A DNA stretch of 7,056 nt. It comes from Erysipelotrichaceae bacterium. GTDB taxonomy: Bacteria > Bacillota_I > Bacilli_A > Erysipelotrichales > Coprobacillaceae. The stretch covers positions 1-7,056 of the forward strand of contig JAJQGQ010000128.1 of assembly GCA_021200395.1 (NCBI GenBank), written 5' to 3'. Shown here in pieces: positions 1-5,306 of the stretch (positions within the stretch are counted from its first letter, which is position 1; every line of letters starts with the position of its first letter). A program made the position numbers and the translations under genes. The notes under the pieces are model-generated. The model was not told the DNA's origin. It did no database searches and worked only from the letters and a program-made list of their open reading frames with translations.

Positions 1-47
1 AAAAATCTTTCTAGTGTTCTACGTATAATATATAATTTTTAGGGAAT

Positions 48-302
48 TTAGGTTACAACAAGTTTTCCATAGCCCTTTCCTTGATATTCAGGTTTAACGA
101 TAACATCTGTTAACATGCCTTTACATGAGTAATCACCGACCAATCTAGCAGTTGCTACTATTGTATTTTCTTCATATATTCCTACGACAATCATACTATT
201 ATTTAAAGCTTTTTCTAATTGTTTTAAATTGATAGCTCTCCAATTGACAGCTTTTCTCATATCATATAAATCATGTGAACTTATTTTATATCTTATTTCC
301 AT
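48..302 (-). pseudogene. GNAT family N-acetyltransferase, truncated in the acetyl-CoA binding motif
   Basis: GNAT enzymes transfer an acetyl group from acetyl-CoA to an amine, but the substrate here is unknown. The 84 residues cover the N-terminal half of a small cytoplasmic GNAT. They include an RKAVNW-type opening (residues 16-21), the central strands (IVATARLVGD, residues 48-57), and motif A with the pyrophosphate-binding loop Q-G-K-G-Y-G at residues 74-79. Translation stops five residues later at T84. Family members usually run about 50 residues further, through the second half of the fold and its motif B region, so this protein should lack a complete acetyl-CoA pocket. In the same frame a second stop lies at 39-41, and the reading after it (KLYIIRRTLERF) could be residual coding sequence. 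The promoter and a GGAG Shine-Dalgarno site (309-312 on the complementary strand) are intact. Most likely a decayed gene; a sequencing error is less likely because two stops occur. Confidence 0.72.
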
Positions 303-326
303 AGCATTTCTCCAATCTGTTATAAA

Positions 327-355
327 ATTATATATTAGATAATCATTTAAAACAA
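327..355 (-). promoter_or_regulatory. Sigma-A-type promoter for the GNAT gene
   Basis: On the minus strand a -35 element TTGTTT (355-350) and a perfect -10 TATAAT (332-327) are separated by exactly 17 bases. They lie 25 bases upstream of the ATG at 302, leaving room for a short leader carrying the GGAG ribosome binding site. It is a good match to the vegetative consensus, so the truncated acetyltransferase is probably still transcribed. Confidence 0.6.
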
Positions 356-377
356 TAAATATAAAATAAGTATATTT

Positions 378-430
378 TTTACATGTGGATTTTCTGTGTA
401 TTTATCTAGACAAACCAATCAAAATTGATT
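378..430 (+). promoter_or_regulatory. Weak candidate promoter and small inverted repeat upstream of the DUF4250 gene
   Basis: The plus-strand operon must start in the divergent intergenic region. The best candidate I find is TTTACA (378-383) with TATTTA (399-404), but the 15-base spacing is short and the match imperfect. Just downstream, AATCAA (417-422) and TTGATT (425-430) form a perfect 6-bp inverted repeat with a 2-base centre. Its loop is too tight for an RNA hairpin, but it could be a protein-binding palindrome. Both calls are tentative. Confidence 0.25.
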
Positions 431-445
431 AAGATATATATGCAC

Positions 446-454
446 AAGGGAGGG
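446..454 (+). promoter_or_regulatory. Ribosome binding site fixing the GTG start of DUF4250
   Basis: AAGGGAGGG is a near-ideal Shine-Dalgarno sequence, six bases before the GTG at 461. It lies inside the longer open reading frame that begins with TTG at 425. That upstream start has no comparable site and would add residues not expected in this family, so GTG 461 is preferred. Confidence 0.8.
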
Positions 455-460
455 ACAACC

Positions 461-634
461 GTGATACCAAATGATCCAGTGATGCTTTTGAGCTTTATTA
501 ATATGAAATTAAGAGATCAATATGATAGTCTAGATAGTTTGTGTGATGATCTAGATGTATCTAAACAAGATATTATTGATGAATTAGAAAGCATTAATTA
601 TCAATATGATGAAACAAATAATCAATTTAAATGA
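461..634 (+). CDS. DUF4250 domain-containing small protein
   Basis: A 57-residue cytoplasmic protein matching the DUF4250 family as I know it. It opens with the signature IPNDPVMLLSFIN (residues 2-14), followed by KLRDQY and SLDSLCDDLDV. A helical DIIDELESINYQYDE stretch comes next, and the protein ends in NNQFK. Family members are about this length, so it is complete. The function is unknown. The middle (SLDSLCDDLDVSKQDIIDELESI) has the shape of a small helix-turn-helix-like unit, which would allow nucleic-acid binding, but this is speculation. The start is GTG 461, chosen for the strong Shine-Dalgarno site just upstream. The TGA stop overlaps an ATG (631) of the threonine ammonia-lyase frame, and the genes are probably co-transcribed and translationally coupled. 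No signal peptide or membrane segment is visible. Confidence 0.85.
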   Translation: MIPNDPVMLLSFINMKLRDQYDSLDSLCDDLDVSKQDIIDELESINYQYDETNNQFK

Positions 635-640
635 AAGGGG
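635..640 (+). promoter_or_regulatory. Ribosome binding site favouring the GTG 652 start of threonine ammonia-lyase
   Basis: AAGGGG lies 11 bases before GTG 652, a somewhat long spacing. The in-frame ATG at 631 overlaps the previous stop as ATGA but has only AT-rich sequence before it and no Shine-Dalgarno match. The GTG start also gives an N-terminus (MLKLEQFEEAKKRV) of the usual family form. Starting at ATG 631 would add seven extra residues. Confidence 0.5.
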
Positions 641-651
641 AATATAAAGAA

Positions 652-1854
652 GTGTTAAAATTAGAACAATTTGAAGAAGCTAAGAAAAGAGTGGACGAAG
701 TTATTTTACCTACACATCTCATTTATAGTGAGGCTTTTTCAAAAGAATGTAGAAATCAAGTATATATTAAACCTGAAAACTTACAAAGAACAGGTGCTTT
801 TAAAATTAGAGGTGCTTATAATAAAATCATGAAACTCGATGATGAAGCAAAATCTAAAGGATTAATTGCAGCATCAGCAGGTAATCATGCTCAAGGTGTG
901 GCTTATGCAGCTCATAAATTAGGTGTTCCTGCAACCATTGTTATGCCTGCTCATACGCCTTTGATTAAAGTAGAAGCAACTGAATCTTATGATGCTAATG
1001 TTGTATTAGCTGGTGAAGTTTATGATGATTCTTATCAAAAAGCATTAGATTTACAAAAGGAGCATGGCTATACTTTTGTCCATCCATTTAATGATGAGGA
1101 TGTTATTGAAGGTCAAGGAACTATTGCCTTGGAAATATTAGAAGAATTACCAGATGCTGATGTTATATTAGTACCTATTGGTGGCGGAGGACTTATTAGT
1201 GGTGTTGCTTGTGCAGCTAAGCTTATTAATCCAAATATCAAGATTATTGGTGTTGAACCTGAAGGGGCTGCTTCAGCTTTAGCAGCTATTAATGAAGATA
1301 ATGTTGTTGCATTAAAAGAAGCGAATACCATTGCCGATGGTACAGCTGTTAAGGAAATTGGTGATTTGACATTTGATTATATTAAGGAATATGTTGATGG
1401 TATTATTACTGTTTCTGATTATGAATTGATGGATGCTTTCTTATTGTTAGTTGAGAAACATAAATTGATTGCTGAAAACTCTGGTATTTTAGCTTTGGCA
1501 GGCTTAAAGAAATTGAATGAAAAGAATAAGAAGGTTGTTTCATTAGTAAGTGGTGGCAATATTGATGTGATGACTATTTCTTCAATGATCAATAAGGGAT
1601 TAATTGCTAGAGGAAGAATCTTTACATTTACTGTTCAATTATTAGATAAACCAGGTGAATTAGAGTTTGTTTCTCATGTTTTAACACAATGTAATGCCAA
1701 TGTTATTGGTGTAGAACATAATCAGTTTAAGAATTTTGCGAGATTCTTAGAAGTAGAATTGCGTATTACATGTGAAACCAATGGTGAAGCTCATATTCAA
1801 TCTATTATTGATGCTTTCGCTAAAGAAGGTTATACACTTACAAGAATTAATTAG
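652..1854 (+). CDS. ilvA: Threonine ammonia-lyase (threonine dehydratase), medium form with ACT domain
   Basis: This PLP enzyme deaminates L-threonine (and often serine) to 2-oxobutyrate and ammonia in the cytoplasm. The product feeds isoleucine synthesis or catabolism. From GTG 652 it is 400 residues, the usual length of the TdcB/IlvA medium form. The PLP Schiff-base lysine is K51 in GAFKIRGAYNK. SAGNHAQG (75-82) is the conserved substrate-loop motif. The glycine loop GGGGL (177-181) binds the PLP phosphate, and SGGNID follows near residue 305. The last ~75 residues (from GRIFTFTVQLLDKPGEL) are a single ACT domain. This differs from the two-domain regulatory tail of long IlvA and from E. coli TdcB, which lacks ACT. 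The gene could be labelled tdcB or ilvA; no other isoleucine-pathway genes are nearby, so a catabolic role is possible. An in-frame ATG at 631 overlaps the DUF4250 stop and is an alternative start without a ribosome binding site. Confidence 0.93.
   Translation: MLKLEQFEEAKKRVDEVILPTHLIYSEAFSKECRNQVYIKPENLQRTGAFKIRGAYNKIMKLDDEAKSKGLIAASAGNHAQGVAYAAHKLGVPATIVMPAHTPLIKVEATESYDANVVLAGEVYDDSYQKALDLQKEHGYTFVHPFNDEDVIEGQGTIALEILEELPDADVILVPIGGGGLISGVACAAKLINPNIKIIGVEPEGAASALAAINEDNVVALKEANTIADGTAVKEIGDLTFDYIKEYVDGIITVSDYELMDAFLLLVEKHKLIAENSGILALAGLKKLNEKNKKVVSLVSGGNIDVMTISSMINKGLIARGRIFTFTVQLLDKPGELEFVSHVLTQCNANVIGVEHNQFKNFARFLEVELRITCETNGEAHIQSIIDAFAKEGYTLTRIN
1808..1836 (+). promoter_or_regulatory. 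Possible internal promoter in the 3' end of ilvA for the first HAD gene
   Basis: TTGATG (1808-1813) and TATACA (1831-1836) are separated by exactly 17 bases and resemble a vegetative promoter. The gap between ilvA and the HAD gene holds only a hairpin and a ribosome binding site, so a start inside ilvA is one way the HAD gene could be expressed; read-through is the other. A transcript from here would run at once into the hairpin at 1854-1875, which weakens the idea. In AT-rich coding sequence such matches also arise by chance. Confidence 0.22.
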
Positions 1855-1875
1855 GCATGCTTAGCATGTCTTTTT
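1854..1875 (+). terminator. Short intrinsic terminator at the ilvA stop codon
   Basis: GGCATGC (1854-1860) and GCATGTC (1864-1870) form a 7-bp stem with one G-U pair and a TTA loop, followed by five Ts. The last base of the ilvA TAG stop is the first base of the stem. It is short and its T-tract breaks early, so termination is likely partial, allowing some read-through into the HAD gene 14 bases downstream. Confidence 0.55.
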
Positions 1876-1888
1876 ATATAGGTGACTT

Positions 1889-2479
1889 ATGAAAGTTATA
1901 TTTTTAGATATTGATGGTGTTATTAATCCATATGATACAAAACATCATTCAAATAATAAAACATTATTAAAACTATTTATCAAATACTTATCTTTAAGAT
2001 ATCGACGTGATTATACAGTTTATAATTCCTGGATTGTAAGAGCATGTTATTTAGACTGGAATAAACAGGCTATGAAACGTATCAAACATATCATTGATGA
2101 AACCAATGCTAAGATTGTTATATCGAGTGATTGGAGACCGTGCTTATTTCATGAAAATCCTAACGAGATGCGTGATTTGCTGCATTTATGGCATATGGAT
2201 AAATATTGGATAGGTGATACTGATGCACTATGGTTAGATTCAAAAAGACAGAGTGAAAAGATGAAAGAAGCAGAGGAATACTTGAAGTCAAAAGGTATAA
2301 CTAATTATAGTGAAAGAACTATAGAAATCATAGATTATGTACTTAAGCATAATGAGATTACAAATTATGTGGTTTTGGATGATATGAATCTGGTTGCACT
2401 AGATTATCATTTTGTAAGAACATCAAATCTTATTACGGATGAGCAGGCTGAAGAATGTATAAGTATCTTAAATATGTAA
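1889..2479 (+). CDS. HAD-superfamily protein of the HAD_SAK type, copy 1
   Basis: A 196-residue cytoplasmic protein of the haloacid-dehalogenase fold. HAD motif I is D7-I-D9-G10 in IFLDIDGVINP. Motif II is S79/S80 in AKIVISSDWR, with the W-R pair typical of the HAD domain found in Swiss Army Knife RNA-repair proteins. The acidic motif IV pair is D164-D165 in YVVLDD. The motif III basic residue is probably R143 (ERTIEIIDY). The two aspartates of motif I suggest a phosphohydrolase or phosphotransferase; the substrate (nucleotide, RNA end or metabolite) cannot be told. HAD_SAK domains are known both fused in RNA-repair polyproteins and as stand-alone proteins, and this is the stand-alone form. 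ATG 1889 follows GGTGA with short spacing. The next gene is a diverged duplicate. Family assignment is from motif recognition, not from a search. Confidence 0.78.
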   Translation: MKVIFLDIDGVINPYDTKHHSNNKTLLKLFIKYLSLRYRRDYTVYNSWIVRACYLDWNKQAMKRIKHIIDETNAKIVISSDWRPCLFHENPNEMRDLLHLWHMDKYWIGDTDALWLDSKRQSEKMKEAEEYLKSKGITNYSERTIEIIDYVLKHNEITNYVVLDDMNLVALDYHFVRTSNLITDEQAEECISILNM

Positions 2480-2521
2480 TTAATCATTAAAAAATTTACC
2501 AATAACAAAACAGTAAATAAA

Positions 2522-2567
2522 ATATTGCAAATTTTTACCATATATGTTATCATTGCAATATGCAATG
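2522..2567 (+). promoter_or_regulatory. Extended -10 promoter of HAD copy 2 with overlapping ATTGCA repeats
   Basis: The -35 TTGCAA (2525-2530), a 17-base spacer and -10 TATCAT (2548-2553) preceded by TGT give a good extended -10 promoter. Three ATTGCA boxes overlap it: direct copies at 2524-2529 and 2552-2557, and an inverted copy at 2561-2566. ATATTGCAA (2522-2530) and TTGCAATAT (2553-2561) are a perfect 9-bp inverted repeat spanning the promoter. CATTGCA (2551-2557) and TGCAATG (2561-2567) form a second perfect repeat with a 3-base centre, touching the ribosome binding site. The layout is operator-like: a regulator bound here would cover the -35, the -10 and the start site. Confidence 0.45.
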
Positions 2568-2574
2568 GAGGTGA
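2567..2574 (+). promoter_or_regulatory. Ribosome binding site fixing the start of HAD copy 2
   Basis: GGAGGTGA is an almost perfect Shine-Dalgarno sequence four bases before ATG 2579. It lies within a longer in-frame reading that starts at 2525, which would add 18 unrelated residues ahead of the universally conserved MKVIFLDIDG. ATG 2579 is therefore the true start. Confidence 0.88.
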
Positions 2575-2578
2575 CTGT

Positions 2579-3235
2579 ATGAAAGTAATATTTTTAGATA
2601 TAGATGGCGTATTACAACCATATAATAATGAGTATGCTTTTTGTAATAAAATACCAAGAGATTTATTGATAAAATATATTTCGTTAAAATATCAACGTGA
2701 TTATTTTAGGCATTATAGTTTAGAAGTTCGTTATTGTCTTTTAGATTGGGATGCAAAAGCTATTAGACGAATAAGACATATTTGTGAGAAAACGGATGCG
2801 AAGATTGTGATGTCATCAGGTTGGCGTCCAAGTACTTATGGAAAAGATGATCCTACACACTTAAGAGATTTGTTACATATATGGGATTTGGACAAATATT
2901 ATCTTGGTGAGACAGAAGTATTATGGAGTGAATCATCTAATCGTGGTATGAAGATGGATAAGGCAAAAGAATATCTTAAAGATTATGATATTGAAGGATT
3001 TCGTAAAAGAGCTGTAGAAATAGTTGACTATTTGCTTAATCATGATGATATTACTAATTATGTAGTAATCGATGATATGGATTTATATAATGCTGGCTTA
3101 GATGGTCATTATGTAAGAACTTGTAATATTATTAATGATGATCAAGCTAAAGAATGTATTAAAATACTTAATTCCTCTTACAATATACAAAATGATTTAA
3201 TATATGCTAATAAAAAAATCATGAAAAGTGTTTAA
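2579..3235 (+). CDS. HAD-superfamily protein of the HAD_SAK type, copy 2
   Basis: A 218-residue paralog of the preceding gene, colinear along its length and by eye about half identical. It keeps motif I (D7-I-D9-G10), the motif II region AKIVMSSGWRP, the DLLH(I/L)W.(L/M)DKY block, R-x-x-EI-DY, and the acidic pair in YVVIDDMDL, so the catalytic set is retained. It differs by a C-terminal tail of about 20 residues (from SSYNIQN) that is absent from copy 1 and rich in N, I and K, perhaps recently extended. ATG 2579 is set by the GGAGGTGA site, and the copies share a GGTGACT leader, so the duplication probably included the translation signal. Unlike copy 1 it has its own promoter, with repeats suggesting separate regulation. 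A terminator follows directly. A phosphatase-like activity is likely; the substrate is unknown. Confidence 0.78.
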   Translation: MKVIFLDIDGVLQPYNNEYAFCNKIPRDLLIKYISLKYQRDYFRHYSLEVRYCLLDWDAKAIRRIRHICEKTDAKIVMSSGWRPSTYGKDDPTHLRDLLHIWDLDKYYLGETEVLWSESSNRGMKMDKAKEYLKDYDIEGFRKRAVEIVDYLLNHDDITNYVVIDDMDLYNAGLDGHYVRTCNIINDDQAKECIKILNSSYNIQNDLIYANKKIMKSV

Positions 3236-3239
3236 ATTT

Positions 3240-3262
3240 AGATACCTTTGGTATCTTTTTTT
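3240..3262 (+). terminator. Intrinsic terminator after HAD copy 2
   Basis: AGATACC (3240-3246) and GGTATCT (3250-3256) make a perfect 7-bp stem with a TTT loop, running into a seven-base T-tract (3256-3262). It starts four bases after the HAD stop codon and separates that unit from the ATP-grasp operon, which has its own promoter. Confidence 0.8.
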
Positions 3263-3312
3263 AGCTTTTTTAGAATATTTTCACAAATAATTTTTTATCA
3301 CGGTTAAAACTA

Positions 3313-3321
3313 TGTTATAAT
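3313..3321 (+). promoter_or_regulatory. Extended -10 promoter of the ATP-grasp/hydrolase operon
   Basis: TGTTATAAT combines a consensus -10 (TATAAT, 3316-3321) with the upstream TG of an extended -10. No good -35 lies at the usual distance; the nearest is TTTATC (3294-3299, 16-base spacing), so the TG probably compensates. The start site would fall near 3328, giving a leader of about 27 bases with AAAGGGG (3341-3347) as ribosome binding site for ATG 3355. Confidence 0.7.
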
Positions 3322-3354
3322 GAAAAAGTAAAAAATAGAGAAAGGGGAATTGTT

Positions 3355-4536
3355 ATGAATTTTGTTTACGTATCACCAACGTTTCCAAAAAACTTTTATA
3401 ATTTCTGTGATCGTTTAAAAAATAAAGGCGTTAATGTACTCGCTATAGGAGATACACCATATGATCAATTAACTGAAGAATTAAAGAATGCTGTCACTGA
3501 TTATTATCAAGTCGTTACTATGGAAAACTATGATGAGATGGTGAAAGCAATGGGTTATTTTACTTTCCATTATGGTCATATTGATTGGTTGGAATCTAAT
3601 AATGAATATTGGTTGGAGCAAGATGCTAGATTACGTACAGACTTTAATATTACAACAGGTATTCATACAAATCATATTGAAGATATTAAATGTAAATCTA
3701 AGATGAAAGCTTTTTATGAAAGAGCAGGGGTTAAAACTGCAAGATATCATATGGTATCTACTTTGGAAGAAGGCTTAAAGTTTATTGAAAAAGTGGGATA
3801 TCCAGTGGTTGTTAAACCTGATAATGGGGTAGGTGCTGCTAAAACATATAAGATTTCTAATGAAGATGAATTAAGAGCTTTTTATGATGAAGAACCATTT
3901 ACACAATATATTATGGAAGAATTTGTGAATGGTCTCATTGTGTCTTTTGATGGTATTGCGAATTTGAATAAAGATATCTTATTTGCAACTTCACATGTTT
4001 TCCCTAATCCAATAATGGATGTTGTTAATGATATGAGTAGTATGTATTATTATTCAGTTAGAGAAATACCAGAAGATTTAAGAAAATTAGGTGAAGCTTG
4101 TGTTAAGGAATTCTATACTGCTGGTAGATGTTTCCATATGGAATTCTTTAGATTATTAGAAGATAAAGAAGGTTTAGGCAAGAAGGGTGAAATAGTTGCT
4201 TTAGAGGTTAACTTAAGAACACCTGGTGGTTATACACCTGATATGATGAACTATGCTAATGATATTGATGTTTATGAAATTTATGCTGATATGGTTACAA
4301 AAGGTTATAGTGAATATGATCATCATAGACCTTATCATTGTGTATATTGTGGTAGAAGAGATGGCTTAAATTATACACATAATCATGATGAAATTATGAA
4401 TCGATATGATTATAGCATGGTTATGGCAGAAAGAATGCCTGATATTTTAAGTGGTGCTATGGGGAATTTCACATACACAGCACGTTTTACAACAATGGAT
4501 GAAGTGAATGCTTTTGTTGAATATGTTTTAGGCTAG
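3355..4536 (+). CDS. ATP-grasp family ligase, paralog 1 of the operon
   Basis: A 393-residue soluble ATP-grasp enzyme. The family activates a carboxylate as an acyl phosphate using ATP and usually joins it to an amine or thiol; the substrates are unknown. An N-terminal Rossmann-like pre-ATP-grasp domain (about 1-110) opens with VYVSPTFPKNFYNF and ends in DWLESNNEYWLE. The ATP-grasp fold follows, with K116 in KSKMK, K154 in VVVKPDNGVGA (nucleotide lysine and glycine loop), and the adenine-hinge acidic pair E188-E189 in MEEFVNG. The metal-binding set is E284, N286 and R288 in ALEVNLRTPGG. Features shared only with its paralog are the EGLGKKG loop (272-278) before the metal strand and a C-terminal GRRDG motif (333-337), suggesting a distinct subfamily. 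It has its own promoter and AAAGGGG site. The catalytic set is complete, so it should be active. Confidence 0.85.
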   Translation: MNFVYVSPTFPKNFYNFCDRLKNKGVNVLAIGDTPYDQLTEELKNAVTDYYQVVTMENYDEMVKAMGYFTFHYGHIDWLESNNEYWLEQDARLRTDFNITTGIHTNHIEDIKCKSKMKAFYERAGVKTARYHMVSTLEEGLKFIEKVGYPVVVKPDNGVGAAKTYKISNEDELRAFYDEEPFTQYIMEEFVNGLIVSFDGIANLNKDILFATSHVFPNPIMDVVNDMSSMYYYSVREIPEDLRKLGEACVKEFYTAGRCFHMEFFRLLEDKEGLGKKGEIVALEVNLRTPGGYTPDMMNYANDIDVYEIYADMVTKGYSEYDHHRPYHCVYCGRRDGLNYTHNHDEIMNRYDYSMVMAERMPDILSGAMGNFTYTARFTTMDEVNAFVEYVLG

Positions 4537-4542
4537 GAGGAG
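4535..4542 (+). promoter_or_regulatory. Ribosome binding site of the hydrolase, overlapping the upstream stop codon
   Basis: AGGAGGAG sits five bases before ATG 4548 and shares two bases with the TAG stop of the first ligase (4534-4536). Ribosomes finishing the ligase would stop on top of this site, so translation of the two genes is probably coupled and their amounts linked. Confidence 0.75.
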
Positions 4543-4547
4543 AAGAG

Positions 4548-5306
4548 ATGAAAGTAGAATGGTATAAGGAATATAGTGAATGCCTTAATAGAGATATGGA
4601 ATTTAAAGTATATGGTCATAGTGGTAAACCGATATTAGTATTCCCAGCTCAAGATGGACGATATTTTGATTTTGAAGGTTTTGGAATGGTTAAAGCTGTT
4701 GAAGGATTTATTGAAGAAGGAAAAATTCAATTGTTCTGCTGTGATAGTTTAGATCAGGAATCATGGTCTGCAGTGAATGATGATCCTCGTCATCGTACAT
4801 ATATGATGGAACAATGGTTCTATTATATTGTGAATGAATTAGCACCAAGAATCTTTGAAATTAACTCATATGGTAATGATGGACAATATGCAGATGGTAT
4901 ATTGACAACAGGATGCTCTATGGGAGCTACACATGCTGTGAACTTTATGTTTAGAAGACCTGATATCTTTAATGGTACTATTGCATTAAGTGGTTATTAT
5001 GATAGTGATATTTTCTTTGGTGATTATCATGATGATATTTTATATCGCAATTGTCCTATTCAATATTTAAATGGAATGGCTTATGATCATCCTTATGTGG
5101 AAATGTATCGTCACTGTGATATTATTATTTGTTGTGGTCAAGGTTCATGGGAAGATGAAATGATTAGAAGTACTACACGTATGAAGGAATTATTAGAATA
5201 TAAAGATATTCCAGCATGGATTGATTTCTGGGGTTATGATGTAAATCATGATTGGCCTTGGTGGCGTAAACAATTACCATATTTCTTAAGTGAGGTGCTC
5301 AAATAA
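4548..5306 (+). CDS. Alpha/beta-hydrolase-fold esterase between the two ATP-grasp ligases
   Basis: A 252-residue cytoplasmic alpha/beta hydrolase of the putative-esterase type (esterase D-like; I think of COG4947, unverified). The nucleophile elbow is G122-C-S124-M-G126, giving S124 as nucleophile. The likely catalytic histidine is H234 in the conserved-looking NHDWPWW near the C-terminus. The acid is probably in WEDE (residues 201-204). PILVFPAQDGRYFDFEGFG (28-46) follows the first strand and should form the oxyanion region. No signal peptide or membrane segment is visible, so it acts in the cytosol, where the ligases are. Family reactions include hydrolysis of esters, thioesters or amides, and acyl transfer. 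In this setting it could release, trim or transfer the ligase product. The protein is unusually cysteine-rich in its core (C64-C65, C123, C190, C195-C196). It starts 11 bases after ligase 1 and its stop overlaps the start of ligase 2 by one base. Confidence 0.85.
   Translation: MKVEWYKEYSECLNRDMEFKVYGHSGKPILVFPAQDGRYFDFEGFGMVKAVEGFIEEGKIQLFCCDSLDQESWSAVNDDPRHRTYMMEQWFYYIVNELAPRIFEINSYGNDGQYADGILTTGCSMGATHAVNFMFRRPDIFNGTIALSGYYDSDIFFGDYHDDILYRNCPIQYLNGMAYDHPYVEMYRHCDIIICCGQGSWEDEMIRSTTRMKELLEYKDIPAWIDFWGYDVNHDWPWWRKQLPYFLSEVLK

Noticed and set aside
425..460. TTG start at 425 for DUF4250
   Set aside because: It adds 12 residues atypical of the family, and the Shine-Dalgarno site for GTG 461 lies inside this stretch.
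1113..1331. Minus-strand open frame of 72 codons opposite the ammonia-lyase gene
   Set aside because: It is antisense to the conserved PLP-loop region of ilvA, has low-complexity composition, and matches no family I recognise.
1855..1888. Riboswitch or T-box between ilvA and HAD copy 1
   Set aside because: The gap is only 34 bases and holds just the hairpin and the ribosome binding site. The region before ilvA is likewise too short and lacks T-box features.
2525..2578. An 18-residue N-terminal extension of HAD copy 2, possibly a hydrophobic leader (IFTIYVIIAI)
   Set aside because: It is the promoter and repeat region read as protein. The GGAGGTGA site and the MKVIFLDIDG start shared with copy 1 fix the start at 2579.
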